Shown: positions 9,411-19,844, counted from the first letter of the stretch. The stretch: DNA of 64,000 nt from CAVPXC01 sp963709505 (GCA_963709505.1 CAVPXC010000008.1:53087-117086); one strand, 5' to 3'. Notes: generated from the letters alone by a model not told the origin. Numbers and translations are program-made.

Positions 9411-10373
9411 TCAATTCAATCCGCGATACATCCGTCCCGGCTTATCCTTCCCCTCCTCGCCCGAGCCGGTCAGCCGGCCGGAGGAGAGGGCGCGGCGGGC
9501 GCGCTGGATATCGGCTTCGTGCTTGAGCAGCACGGTGAGCGTGTTCTCAACCGTGGCTTTGTCCAGGCTACTGGCGTTGAGCATCAGGAGCGCCTTGGCC
9601 CAGTCGAGCGTTTCGCTGACGCTGGGGCGCTTCTTCAGGTCGAGCTCGCGCAACTTATGCACCAGCGCCACGGCTTCGTTCGCCAGTTTGGGGGCCAGAT
9701 CCGGCACTTTGAGCCGCACGATCTTTAGCTCGGCTTCCATGTTGGGGTAGTCGACGAACAAATACAGGCAGCGGCGCTTGAGCGCCTCGCTCAGCTCGCG
9801 AGTGTTGTTGGAGGTCAGCAGCACCCCGGGGATGTGTTTGGCCTGCAACGTGCCCAGCTCAGGAATACTGACCTGGAAGTCGCTCAGCATCTCCAGCAGA
9901 AAGGCCTCGAACTCCGGGTCCGTGCGGTCGACCTCGTCGATCAGCAGAATAGTCGGCTCGTCGCTGCGGATCGCCTGAAGCAGTGGGCGGGCCAGCAGGA
10001 ATCGCTCCGAGAAGAAGACATCCTCTTCCGCCGCCAGCCGGTCCGCGGCCTCGCCGAGGGAGCGGGAATCGGACAACACCTCGGAAAGCTTATCACGCAG
10101 GAGCTGGGTGTACAGCATCTGCTTGGCGTACTCCCATTCGTAGAGCGCCTTGGTTTCGTCCAGTCCCTCGTAACACTGCATGCGGATCAGCTCTTGACCC
10201 GTGGCCGCGGCCCAAGCCTTGCCCAGCTCGGTCTTGCCTACGCCGGCGGGCCCTTCGGCTAGAATTGGCTTGCCCAGGCGATGGGCGAGGAAGAGCACGG
10301 TCGCGATCTCGTCGGTGGCGATGTATTGCTGCTCAGCGAGCGCTGTTCTGACGTCGTCGATGCTGTTGAACAT
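9411..10373 (-). CDS. MoxR-family AAA+ ATPase
   Basis: 320 aa AAA+ ATPase with Walker A GPAGVGKT (residues 41-48), Walker B ILLIDEVD (142-149), sensor-1 LLTSNNTRE and an arginine-rich EALKRRCLY segment. The C-terminal lid region carries KKRPSVSETLDWAKAL, a MoxR hallmark. MoxR proteins act with VWA proteins in assembly or metal activation of complexes. The ATG at 10373 is preceded by AAGGACC at good spacing; an upstream GTG (10391) would overlap this site and is less likely. It is the first gene of a two-gene operon with the VWA gene. Confidence 0.9.
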   Translation of the reverse strand: MFNSIDDVRTALAEQQYIATDEIATVLFLAHRLGKPILAEGPAGVGKTELGKAWAAATGQELIRMQCYEGLDETKALYEWEYAKQMLYTQLLRDKLSEVLSDSRSLGEAADRLAAEEDVFFSERFLLARPLLQAIRSDEPTILLIDEVDRTDPEFEAFLLEMLSDFQVSIPELGTLQAKHIPGVLLTSNNTRELSEALKRRCLYLFVDYPNMEAELKIVRLKVPDLAPKLANEAVALVHKLRELDLKKRPSVSETLDWAKALLMLNASSLDKATVENTLTVLLKHEADIQRARRALSSGRLTGSGEEGKDKPGRMYRGLN

Positions 10374-10491
10374 AGTGAGGTCCTTTCGCACTGGTTAAAC
10401 GTAATTGTGCGTCAAAAGCGTCATGGATGCCGTGAGGAGTCATCCTGTTTACGTACTTTCCTAACTTATCCCCCAGGCCGGCGAGATGCGC

Positions 10492-10520
10492 TTGCCAGAA
10501 ATGAAGCCGACGGTTATAAT
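10492..10520 (+). promoter_or_regulatory. Sigma-70-type promoter for the DUF4160/DUF2442 pair
   Basis: TTGCCA, exactly 17 bases, TATAAT. It faces right, about 70 bases upstream of the DUF4160 start. Confidence 0.7.
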
Positions 10521-10588
10521 CGGCTTGCAGAGATTGCGTCACGGCTGACGTGATTCGAGCGGATTTTCAGAGGGAGGAACCAAACAAC

Positions 10589-10828
10589 ATGCCAACGATA
10601 CTTCGAGTTGGACGCTATAGCTTCTACTTTTTCTCAAACGAGGGTTTGGAGCCTGCACACATCCACGTCAAAGCCGGTGGCGATCAGGCCAAGTTTTGGC
10701 TGGATCCCGTTAGCTTGGCAGCAAATTACGGCTTTAGAGGACATGAACTAACCGACATTGAGTGAATTGTCCGAGAGCGGCGTGCTTTCTTTCTGGAGGC
10801 CTGGTATGAACACCGTGATGAAAGCTAA
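10589..10828 (+). pseudogene. DUF4160 gene interrupted by in-frame TGA
   Basis: Starts at an ATG after GGGAGGAAC and reads MPTILRVGRYSFYFFSNEG, then EPAHIHVKAGG, the DUF4160 signature. After HELTDIE comes TGA (10763-10765). The same frame then continues with IVRERRAFFLEAWYEHRDES and a TAA, which is the expected family C-terminus. Homologues usually carry Arg at this point, so a CGA to TGA transition is the simplest explanation. DUF4160 proteins are small, of unknown function, and usually encoded next to DUF2442, as here; the pair is often suggested to be a toxin-antitoxin module. Confidence 0.75.
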
Positions 10829-11093
10829 ATCTACAATACGGAAGGCTTATGTCCCAAAGACTGCATTGGCCAGGTCGGTGGAATTCGATTCTAGCATGAT
10901 GCATGTCTTCTTAACCGATGGGCGTGTCGTTAGTGTGCCAATCGTTTGGTTTCCCTTGCTCTCGGATGCAGCGCCGGAACAACGCCAAAAGTACGAGATC
11001 GGCGGCGGAGGGGTGAGTCTGCACTGGCCCGAAATCGACGAAGACCTGTCGGTGGCGAACCTGCTTGCCGGCGCGGACCCGCGTTCAACCTGA
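10806..11093 (+). CDS. DUF2442 domain protein
   Basis: 95 aa from the ATG at 10806, with another ATG at 10818 as alternative. The core ARSVEFDSSMMHVFLTDGR and VSVPIVWFPLL, then WPEIDEDLSVANLLAG, is the DUF2442 pattern. The family is small, has no established activity and commonly neighbours DUF4160. The gene overlaps the last codons of the broken DUF4160 gene in another frame, consistent with translational coupling before that gene was interrupted. Confidence 0.8.
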   Translation: MNTVMKAKSTIRKAYVPKTALARSVEFDSSMMHVFLTDGRVVSVPIVWFPLLSDAAPEQRQKYEIGGGGVSLHWPEIDEDLSVANLLAGADPRST

Positions 11094-11096
11094 CGC

Positions 11097-11531
11097 CTAG
11101 TTGCGGCCGGCCATTTCCACTGCCTTCCAAATGACCTCGCGGGTTTCTTTTCGCATCGGCAGGCGCTCCAGCACGTCCAGATCGACCCAGCGTGCATCGT
11201 CGGCGTCATCCCCCGCATGCGGCTCGCCGCTGAGGTAGCGCGCCAGATAGTCGACGACGACGTAGTGGAAGCGCAGCCGGCCGTCCTCGTCGCGCTGCAT
11301 CGGCTCGAATACGGCAACGAGCGGACCAACCTCGATTTCGACGCCGCATTCCTCCATCACCTCGCGGCGCGCACCTTCGGCCAGTGTTTCGCCTAGTTCG
11401 AGCATTCCGCCCGGCAACCCCCATGAGCCTTTACCCGGCTCGCGGCCGCGCTGCACCAATAGCACCTGGTTGTCACGTAAGACGACGGCTGCCACGCCCA
11501 CGCGGGGATGGCTGGGATATTCTCTCGACAC
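11097..11531 (-). CDS. Nudix hydrolase
   Basis: 144 aa from a GTG at 11531 preceded by AAAGGTG. An upstream ATG in frame would extend only through the hairpin repeat at 11560-11587 and is rejected. The Nudix box is complete: GGMLELGETLAEGARRE followed by VMEECG, with all metal-binding Glu residues. The N-terminal HPRVGVAAVVLRDNQVLLVQR and the substrate-side segment YVVVDYLARYLSGEP resemble MutT/ADP-ribose pyrophosphatase-like enzymes that hydrolyse nucleoside diphosphate derivatives. The substrate is not determined. It converges on the DUF2442 gene. Confidence 0.88.
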   Translation of the reverse strand: MSREYPSHPRVGVAAVVLRDNQVLLVQRGREPGKGSWGLPGGMLELGETLAEGARREVMEECGVEIEVGPLVAVFEPMQRDEDGRLRFHYVVVDYLARYLSGEPHAGDDADDARWVDLDVLERLPMRKETREVIWKAVEMAGRN

Positions 11532-11559
11532 GTTGGCACCTTTGCTGCTTAAACGCCAG

Positions 11560-11631
11560 AGGGCAGGTGCAAGACCTGCCCCTACACTGCCGCTCAAACA
11601 CGTTGAGGCCGCTCGTTTAGAGCGGCCTCAA
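11560..11631. terminator. Two hairpins between Nudix and the reductase-like gene
   Basis: First hairpin: GGGCAGGTGCAAGACCTGCC (11571-11587 region), a repeat also found at 26987-27058. Second: TTGAGGCCGCTC/GAGCGGCCTCAA with a 5-base loop (11603-11631), a likely terminator for the minus-strand reductase-like gene, without a U-tract. The rest of the gap to 11838 shows nothing recognisable. Confidence 0.55.
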
Positions 11632-11838
11632 CCCCACACACCCACTGTCGTCCACAATCCTCAGAAACTCACCACACGTTTCATCTCAACCCAAGGCAAT
11701 CATACGATAGGATCACTTGGTCTTCAGTATCCGGGATTCCTAAGTCTTACGTGAGTTGAGAGTTGGCGTTGGGCGGAAGGCGCGCGTTGCATAAGACAGA
11801 CTTCTGATTTCTTCCGAGAAATCGGAGGCCTGAACGTG

Positions 11839-14026
11839 TTACTTGATCAGCTTGCGACCAGCCAGTAGCCCCATCACGCCCAATCCAACCGCCGCAGCGG
11901 CAAGGATCGGCGTCTTGGATGTCTTGGAGTTCGATACGCCTTTGGACATCACCGGAATCTCCTTGAGCTTCTCGGTGGACTCGGCTCGGACCCGCTCGAA
12001 CAGCTGTGGATCGTTGCGATACTGGTCGGCCAGGACGCGTTTCTTGGCAATGTCCTCGTCGGTGATGTACTGCTCGCCGAAACGCAGGCCGGCCAGCTTG
12101 AAATCGTGTTTGAGCGACAGCTTGTAGATCTCCTTGAACTCGATCCATGGTGATGTTGCGGCCCAAGGTGTAGTCTTCGAAGCGGCCTTCCATCGCCAAC
12201 AGGGCCGTCTCAGCCAGGCAGGCGTAGGAGGTTTTGGGCGGCAGGCCAATGTCGTAGCCGAAGTCGATGTCGCCGGGGATCAGCACCTCGCCGCTCTCGA
12301 TGCACAGAACATCAGGCCGCAGCGCACCCTCGGCCGGATTGATGTCCGGCGGCCGTGCCACGTCGCAGATCACCGCGCCTGGCTTGCACTTGGTGATGTC
12401 GATCACCCGTTGGCCAAAGGCCGAGGTTGCCGTGATGATCAGGTCGCAGTCGCCGATCAGGTCGCCGGCCTTGGTGGCGATGGTTACTTCGCAACCAGGT
12501 GTCTCGCGCTGGATCGTGCGCTTGAGTTCGATCAACTTTTCCGGCTCGATGGAGACCAGTACGACGTTGCCGATGGCCTGGGCAATCAAGCGCGAGCAAA
12601 CCGAGGCAATCGAGCCGGTAGCGCCGACGATCATGACCTTGCCTTGGGTCAGATCGGTGGCGCCCATCAGAACGACCGCGCGCTTGGCGGCCTCCAGCGT
12701 CATGGCCACGGTCAGGCTGTTGCCGCTGGTGATGGCGATGTCGGCCTCGTTTGCCACGGTGATGCCTGCGTCGCCCACCACCGAGGTGAACGCACCCAGG
12801 CCCATAATGCGCGCGCCCATGCGCTCGGCCATGCGGGCCGTCTTGTTGAGCCGGGTATAGGTGAAGCGTTCGCCGTGGTCCATCATCTGGCGAGGGGTGG
12901 CGCCCAGCGTGAAGAGATACCCTTCGATCCGCTGACCCGTGGTGGGCGACTTGCCGCCGGTGATGCGCGAGACGTACATGGGCGGCATGTAGGCTGCGAC
13001 GGACTCCACCAGATCAGCGGGGAGGTATTTGGTCCAGCTGAACATGGGGCTCTTCTGGATGAAACCGACATTCAACGGGTGGATGACGAAGGCAAAGCGG
13101 TTGATCCCTGCCTCCTCCGGCTGCAAGTAGCGAACGGATGGCGTCCACTGGATGTCGGCCAGCAGGTCCAGGTAGGTGTCCTCGGTCAGGGGCTTATCCG
13201 GATCGGCGCGCAGCGCCACCAGTACGGCCTCGACGGTCGCCGCCGACCATTGGCCCAGGCTCTTTGCGCCATCCATGGACGGCATCATCGTCACGAGGAT
13301 CGTCGCGCCGCGCTTGCGCAGGTCCTGGACATCCTCCTCGTTGGCGCACTCGACCACGATAGTCTTCCGTTTGAGGTCGGCCGGCGCATAGCGACGGATC
13401 GCGCCGATGTCACCGGCGATCACATCGGCCGTCTCGAAGGGCTTGGCTGCGCGCTCGGTGCCGGCCGTTCCGACCTGGGGCAGGATCCGGCGGAAAGGCG
13501 CGTCTTTCAGCTGCTCCAGGGTGGGCCGCACGGCCTGCTCCATCGTCCGTTTGCTGCCGACGCCTGGGAAATCGGGCAGGGCGAAGTAGATCTCAGGGTC
13601 GGCGTATTGAATAAACTGGCTATGCCGGACAAAGGCCTGGACCAAGCCGCCGTGGTTGAGGCCCGGCGCCATCAGGATGCGCTTCTCGGCGAAGATACCC
13701 GGCTCGGCGCGATCGGCCAGGATGACGGCCCAGCGCTCGAGACCCGGGCGGATGCCACCGCCGTCCACCAGCGGTGTCTTCTGTGCGGCCGACGGCAGTG
13801 TCGAGCCAACGGTGTGCATCACCCGTACGTTGCCCAACTCCAACTCGGCCGGATAGCCATCCAGGCCGATGGCGTCGACCTGGCCGTCGTATTCGGCGAT
13901 CGTTGCGCGAGCACGCTCGGCGTCGCCATGGCAGCCGATCCGATGGATGCGTACCTCTTGGTCCAAGAACGTCACGATGGTGGTTTCGTCGCCGTCGTTC
14001 AGGTTGATAATCAAGACTTCTTTCAT
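11839..14026 (-). CDS. Acyl-ACP-reductase-like dehydrogenase with long N-terminal domain, one frameshift
   Basis: About 728 aa once a single-base shift near 12145 is bridged. The first ~310 residues form a domain I cannot name. From about residue 310 it resembles cyanobacterial long-chain acyl-ACP reductase (AAR): FAFVIHPLNVGFIQKSP, GARIMGLGAFTSVVGDAG, the nucleotide-binding VMIVGATGSIASVCSRLI, then YACLAETALLAMEG containing the Cys (about residue 602) that matches the acyl-thioester Cys of AAR, and LGRNITMDRVKEIYKLS. The C-terminus (ILAAAAVGLGVMGLLAG) looks like a tail anchor. AAR makes fatty aldehyde from acyl-ACP; activity here is inference. Start ATG follows AAAGGCG. Confidence 0.7.
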
Positions 14027-14067
14027 GGTTCGCCTTTTCCTCTTCTGCACTAGATGCAGCTAGAAAT

Positions 14068-14300
14068 GTCTCGGGCCGGTCTCTGACCGAGCCCTTCACA
14101 TGAGAAACGCTCGGGCCGGTCTCCGACCGAGCCCTTCACATGATTGTTCCAACCCAGAGAAACGCTCGGGCCGGTCTCCGACCGAGCCCTTCATATGATT
14201 GTTCCAACCCAGAGAAACGCTCGGGCCGGTCTCCGACCGAGCCCTTCATATGATTGTTCCAACCCAGAGAAACGCTCGGGCCGGTCTCCGACCGAGCCCT
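14068..14300. repeat. Tandem 55-bp repeat with GGCCGGTCTCCGACC hairpins
   Basis: Four copies begin at 14108, 14163, 14218 and 14273, exactly 55 bases apart, with a partial copy at 14068. Each holds CGGGCCGGTCTCCGACCGAG followed by CCCTTCATATGATTGTTCC and AACCCAGAGAAACG. Together with 14301-14431, where I see nothing else, it fills the 405-base gap upstream of the reductase-like gene. Short ORFs here are repeat translations. Confidence 0.85.
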
Positions 14301-14431
14301 TCCGTTTCATTGACGGTTGGCGAAGGGACCCGGCGCATTGGCGTCTGATACCAAAGTACTCCAACTTCTGATGTTTGTGTATGACATAGGTCAGGAATTG
14401 AGGCTGATTTTGCAGAAAAATGGTCTTTGGC

Positions 14432-16470
14432 TCAATAGCCGGCCGCCAAGATTGTCCCAACCATCTCCATCAGCTGCTCTTTAAACACCGCTCCTTGCAT
14501 CCACTGTGCACCGGGGGAGATCACATCCGGCTGGACCTCGCTGCGGCCCAGGACCTTTTCCGGGCGGATACCCATGTGAGCAATCAGCCAGGCGATGATC
14601 TCGGCCGCTCCTCTCAACTGCGCATCGCTGGGCACGGTGTGGGTGAAATTGCCCGCCAGCGCCAGTGCCACGCCCGTCCGGTTCACCCTCTCGACACTCG
14701 TCTGCGGCAGGATCGCCTCCAGCGGCTGCGTCCAGAAGCTGGCGCCGCTGCCGTCGATCAGGAAATGATAACGAATACCCGGCAAGCCGCGGCGATATCG
14801 ATCTCGGCGAGGCGCTGCGGGCTGGCATCCGGTCGGGTGTTGGTGTGATTGACAATGATCTGAGTAATGCTGTCGAGCGGTCGGGTCGGGTAGCCGTTGC
14901 CTGCGCCGACGGGCGGCGGCAGCGGCATGAAGCCGTCGGCGGCCCCCTCCGAATCTTGTGCAGACGCCTCCGGCTGAGTGGGCAGCTCGCCGCGCACGTC
15001 CTCCAGTTCTTTTGGCGCCTTCACTGCGGGCGGGACTCCCGCCTGTACAGCCAGGCGCCGAGCCTCGGCCAGTTGCGTGTTGACCTGTGGCTGCAAGCGC
15101 TTGGCTACCTGAACGCCGTCGTTGAGCGGCGGCATCTGGCTTTGCGCTTGGCGCACTTGGGCATCCAGCCGCGCGGCCCGCTCGGCCGCGGGCCGCAGCG
15201 CGGCCACCCGGCTGCTCAGCTCGGCGATGCGCTGGCGCAGCATAGTTGCCTGGGCCGCGCTGATCTGCCCGCGCGTGGCGAGCGCGTTTACTTGCGCCGT
15301 GAGTTGGGTCAGCCGAGCTTGCAAGCGGTCCAGACTCTGCGGCAGGGTTGCGGCCTGGGTGCCCACCGCGGCCAGCCCATTCAGGTCGGCCTGCAGGCGG
15401 TTCACCAGGCTCACGTAGTCGCCGAGCTCCTGCGCGGCGGCCTCGAGCGTGACGACGAGTTGGCGGATGCGTTGCTGCAGTGTTGGCAAGTCGACGGTCG
15501 CCGTCCGCTGCGGTGGGGGTGGCGGTGGCGGCGCCTGGTTCAAGGTTGCAATGCGCGGGATAATGGTCAGCGGCTGTTGGCTGTTGTCTTGGCCCAGATG
15601 GCGGAAAGTGATCCACTGGCCGGACTCACCCACCTGGTACAGGCAGCAGCCCAGGGTGTAGTCGTCCTGCAGCATCTCGCCGTTGTACCAGGCCAGCGAC
15701 TCCCAATACGATTCCTGGCTGATCGGGTCGGCCGGGTAAAGCCAACCCACGTCGCCGGCCGGGCTATTCGGGAATTTGTACATGCGCGCCAGGCCCGCCT
15801 CGGTGATGATTGCGCGCTGCCGGTCGCTGTAGCGCGGCCGGATGCCGGCCATGCATAAACGATACTCTAACGCAGAGCTGGCATTCACTGCCGACGGTTG
15901 CAGCCCTGGCCAGCCGTACTCGTGAAAGCCAAGATAGATGTAGGTCGAGAGCGTCTTCGGGAACCAGTCGAGATAGTCTTGCGGACGGGAGAAGTTGCCG
16001 GCGGCGAAGTTGAAGGCCACTGCCTCAACGCCTTCGCGCCTCAAACGCTCGCGAAATGCGAGCTGGAAGTCGTCGTAAGCCGCGGCGCGGCGTTTCCAGA
16101 TCGCATCGGGCTCGCCGTTTGGAAAGGTCAGCGGTCCGGGCAGCACCTCGTTTAAACTCATCCAGGCGTCGAACAGCAGGCGGCCATTGATCTTCTCAGT
16201 CGCCAGGCCGGAATCGTAGGACAGGATTTGTTCGGCGAAGCCGCGGCCTGCTGCGGCCGGGTCGGGGCTGTCTAGCCAGGCGGTTTGCTGTTGCTGCTCG
16301 ACGAACATGCGGCCGACGACGAATGAATTAGGCGAGAGCGACTCACGGATCTCGCCCAAGAGCCCGCGGTCCTTGGCATGGATCAGGATGGTGGGCGGCT
16401 TGACGTCGCGGATTGCCTCGCGCAGACCGGGGACGATGGTGTTTTCGATGTAGAAGCCTAGCTTGTTCAT
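14432..16470 (-). CDS. Glycosidase-like/coiled-coil/amidase-fold protein, one frameshift
   Basis: About 679 aa. Residues 1-300 look like a TIM-barrel glycosidase-type module (YIYLGFHEYGWPG with the strand-end Glu, AIITEAGLARMYKFP, SYWESLAWYNGEM). A long coiled coil follows (about 330-500), then a proline-rich linker and a peptidoglycan-recognition/amidase_2 fold (QIIVNHTNTRPDASPQRLAE, IRYHFLIDGSG, GVALALAGNFT). The frame shifts near 14780 within this domain. Of the three usual zinc ligands only the first His (VNHT) is kept, so this module probably binds rather than cuts. No signal peptide. ATGA overlap with the upstream gene: same operon. Confidence 0.7.
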
Positions 16471-19400
16471 TGCGCCCTTCCCACGTTATCATCCGGCTCC
16501 CGAGGCAGCGTAACCGGCCGCGTCGCACCGAAGCTTTCCACAAAGACGCGCTGCTTGGGCGCCTCTTCCTGAGCCAATGCAATGGCCGCCTCGTTTGGCT
16601 CGAAGCTATCTGGCACGGTCCACTCGTCCGGCTTGGCTGGTTTATCGATCGGCGGTCCCGGCTCGGCTGGGGATTTGGGTGCGATAGGCGGCGCGCCTGG
16701 CCAGGGCGTGTTCGCCACCACCAACGCGTCGAGCATGGCCTTGGTCTGAGCTTCGTTGGCGCCGGCGAGGCGATACACGTCTACGCCTGCGGTGCTCAGC
16801 CGGGCGGAGTCCTGTCCGCTCACCCCGGCCTCGCCGCCGACAATGACAACGTGCCGGGCGGTGAAGCCGTCGTTGGGGGTGAACGTGGTTGCCGGCCGGA
16901 AATGGGCGATGTAGGCCTGAGCGTTGCGCCAGTCGGCCTGGGCCCACTGGTCGCCGTGCTGCCAGAACATCAGCATCAAATCAACCGGCCGCGGCGGCGC
17001 CTGGCGGATCGTCTCAACGCGCTGCTGCAGAAGTTGCTTCCAATTTGCGCCGTTTAGCCACTGGTCGCCGGGGCAGGTGGTGTCCATCACCTCCTTGTGG
17101 CCGACGATTTTGTCCACGCTGGAGATGCCGTGCTCTTTCATCAGCCAGGCGATCAGCCGCGACACGCTGTCCATTTGAGCGGGCGACGGCAGTTGTCTTT
17201 CGGGCGGAATGGGCGTGCCGTCCCAGTTGCGCTTCATAAAGCGGCCAATCAGGCTGATTCCAACGCTGTCGTTGTTGGCCGGTCCGGCGTGGTACGAGCG
17301 GGTCTCGGCGCGATTGGTCTGGAAAATCGTGCCATCCGGGCCGATGACGTAGTGATAGCCGATGCCCGGCCACTGCGCCTTGATCAGGTTGCCCTGTGCG
17401 TCGCGCCGCTCGCCGTTGACGTGGTAATCGGCGATCTGGCGCACAGTCATCGTCGACGGGGTATCCGTATGGTGGACGACGACGCGGCGGACCGGAGAGG
17501 TGCGCCGGTCGTAGGGCGGGAGAGTTGGGTGCTTCGGCAGCGAGTCGACGACATCGGTCATGGCGGGCTTGCTCACGCCGCTGCCGCCCTGGTTGTTTTG
17601 CAGCAGGACGGTCAAGCGGGCGACCTCGGCCTTCAGCTGGTTGTTCTGCGCCGTGAGCTGAGCTATCTGCGCCTGCAGCTGAGTGACCTGGTCGCGCAGC
17701 GTCTGTACTTCCTGCTGCAGGGCCGGGACTTGGGCCGCCTGCTGCTCCAACTGCGCGATGCGCTGCTCCAGTTCTTTGATTCGCTGCCGCAGCTCCGCCG
17801 CCACCGGATCCGGCGGTGTGGCCGCATCAAGGATGGCCTGCGCCCGGCTAACGAGCGGTTCCTTGTACTTGACGCCGGCCAGCCACTGCATGCCAGGCGA
17901 GCCTGAGGGGTCGGACGCATCGACCTCACTGCGGCCGATGATCGCTTCGGCGGTGAGGTTAAATGTGCTGAGTAGCCAGGCGATCGTCTGCGCCGCGCTT
18001 TCTATCTGTGTATCGCTCGGTGCGACCTTGTTAAAATCGCCGGCCAGGCAGACCGCGACGCCGTCGGCGTTGACTGCCTGGACGCTGGTTTGCGCCGTGA
18101 GCGCCTCGACCGGTTGTGTCCAGCTGATCTGTCCATCGCCGGTGATGTAGAAGTGGTACTTGATGCCCGGCAGGCCCTGGCCGACCTGGAACTCGGCCAC
18201 TCGCTGCGGAGTGACGTCCGGCTTGGTGGCGGTGTGATGCACGATCAGGCGGCGCACCGTGTCCAGGTTTCGCCGCGGGTACTGCTTGTTGGGCGCAGCC
18301 GGCAGCGAAGTGCGCAGGTCCTGCATGGCCGGCTGCGGCACCGCGCCCGCGGAGAGGGTGTTGAGCTCCACCTCCAGCCGTGCGATGTCCGCGTCCAGGG
18401 CATTGATCTGCTGCTGCAGCGCGGTCGCCTGTTGGCCCTGCTGCTTGAGGCCCGCTATTGTCGGCGACAGCTGGTTGGCCTGAACGGAGAGGCTGGTGAT
18501 TTGTGTGAGCGCCGGCCGCAGCGCGTTGACCTGCCGCTCCAGCGCGTTGACCTGCTGCTCCAGCGCGGCCAGGTCAGTGCCGACGGTTTCCTTCCATTGG
18601 TAGCGCGGGCCGAACGAGTTCGCGGAAATCGTCGATGACTCCTTGTTTGCCTTCGATCCACCAGCGGTCGTCGCCGACGCGCGGCCAGCGGTACAGGATC
18701 AACGAGCGGATCTGCTGGCCGCCGGCCTGGTTCCAACGGTCGATCTCCTTGTAAGCCTCGCGCACCCATCCTGTGTTGGCGTTGTTCCACGGGACGTCGC
18801 CCTGATCGCTTTCAGTCAGGTAGACCGGCAGGCCGCGCATGTCCGGCGGGATGGCGCGCATGAAGTCTTGGTAGGTGCGGAAATGCCAGAAGTAGTTGCT
18901 GAACCGACCATCGCCGACCTTGGCCGTCGATGTGACAAAGGCCGGATCCACGCCATGGGTGTAGGCGTGGATCGTCATGCCATCGCAATTGGCCGGGCCG
19001 AGCTGTCTAAGGATGTCGTTGAAATACTGCACCCAGTCGCCGTTGGGGTTCTCCGGGTAGTTAGTGAGGTTGTTCCAGGGCGCGACGCCGGCCACCAGCA
19101 CCTGGTCCAGCTCGTGGCCGGCCAGGGCGCGGATTGCGGCGCGCACCTTGCGGTAGCACGACGCATAGCGCTGCGGAGTGATCTTCTCGCCGGTAGTGTC
19201 GGGCCTTAACGGTTGCGGCGGCGTGGCATTCCAGTCCCACTGTGCGCCGGGCCACTCGATCGGGTGGTTGGTCTCGTTGCCGATCTGCCAAAGATGGCAG
19301 CCTTTGGAGATGCGCACGAAGTTGGCGCAGCGCCGGGCGAAGGCATCGTAGTCGCGCTCGTAGGGCAATGTGCCTGCGGGGTTGTAGCCATTGTTCAGGC

Positions 19401-19608
19401 GTACGATGACGCCCAAACCCCGATCGGAGAGAGGGCGATAGTCCGCCCAGAAGCGCGTGTCGTCGCCAGAGCTGTTGTCGTTCGGATTGCTGCCGATGGC
19501 GACGGTGACCAGCACCCAGCCTGGCACGTTTGCTGCCAGCATCACCTGCTCGCCGCCGGGGTCGTGCAGGCCATACAAGAGAAGGCTATCGTTGAGGGGT
19601 CGCGTCAT
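16467..19608 (-). CDS. Giant glycosidase-like protein with two coiled coils and two amidase-fold domains, one frameshift
   Basis: About 1046 aa after bridging a shift near 18605, where the GH-like part ends ELVRPALP and a coiled coil continues in another frame. Order: TIM-barrel GH-A-like domain (VIVRLNNGYNP, HLWQIGNETNHP with the acid/base-type NE, TIHAYTHGVD, VYLTESDQGD), coiled coil, amidase_2 domain 1 (RRLIVHHTATKP, degenerate), coiled coil (LEQRIAQLEQQAAQVPALQQ), amidase_2 domain 2 (RRVVVHHTDTP, SYHAGPANNDSVG, DTTCPGDQW, all zinc ligands present), then about 190 residues of unknown type. Start ATG at 19608; no signal peptide. First gene of a two-gene operon with the protein that follows. 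Likely acts on cell-wall polymers; the target is unknown. Confidence 0.7.
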
Positions 19609-19689
19609 GGTGCCTCGATGGGTCAGCAACGGCTGGGGAACGATGAGGGAAGAAGGGAAACGCATCTCAAGAAAAACAGTTTCAAGACT

Positions 19690-19718
19690 ATTGTACCTCA
19701 AAAATCTAGTGATGGCAA
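19690..19718 (-). promoter_or_regulatory. Sigma-70-type promoter of the amidase operon
   Basis: On the minus strand TTGCCA, 17 bases, TACAAT; start predicted near 19683, 75 bases before the ATG at 19608. Confidence 0.65.
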
Positions 19719-19761
19719 GGCGATTCTTATCCAACCCTGCAGGCCGTGTTGCGTCCGACCT

Positions 19762-19790
19762 TTGTAACGAGTTGACATTGGTGGTATACT
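19762..19790 (+). promoter_or_regulatory. Sigma-70-type promoter of the nucleotidyltransferase pair
   Basis: TTGTAA, 17 bases, TATACT, about 55 bases before the first gene. Divergent from the amidase promoter. A TTGACA at 19772 is wrongly spaced. Confidence 0.5.
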
Positions 19791-19844
19791 CGCCGTGGCC
19801 GAACGAAACTTCGTGATTGATGATCATTCCTGTTGAGAAACATC

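Noticed and set aside
10763..10765. In-frame TGA in the DUF4160 gene as selenocysteine
   Set aside because: The position normally holds Arg, not Cys, and DUF4160 is not a redox family; a CGA to TGA mutation is simpler.
12134..14053. Long plus-strand ORF opposite the reductase-like gene
   Set aside because: It mirrors the minus-strand gene and encodes a His/Arg/Gly-rich sequence without family features, as expected from high-GC codon bias; the minus strand matches a known family throughout.
14144..14371. Short ORF in the 55-bp repeat array
   Set aside because: It translates the repeat itself, has no upstream signals and resembles no protein.
14665..15858. Plus-strand ORF opposite the amidase-fold gene
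   Set aside because: Antisense shadow of coiled-coil coding DNA; no recognisable domain and no ribosome-binding site.
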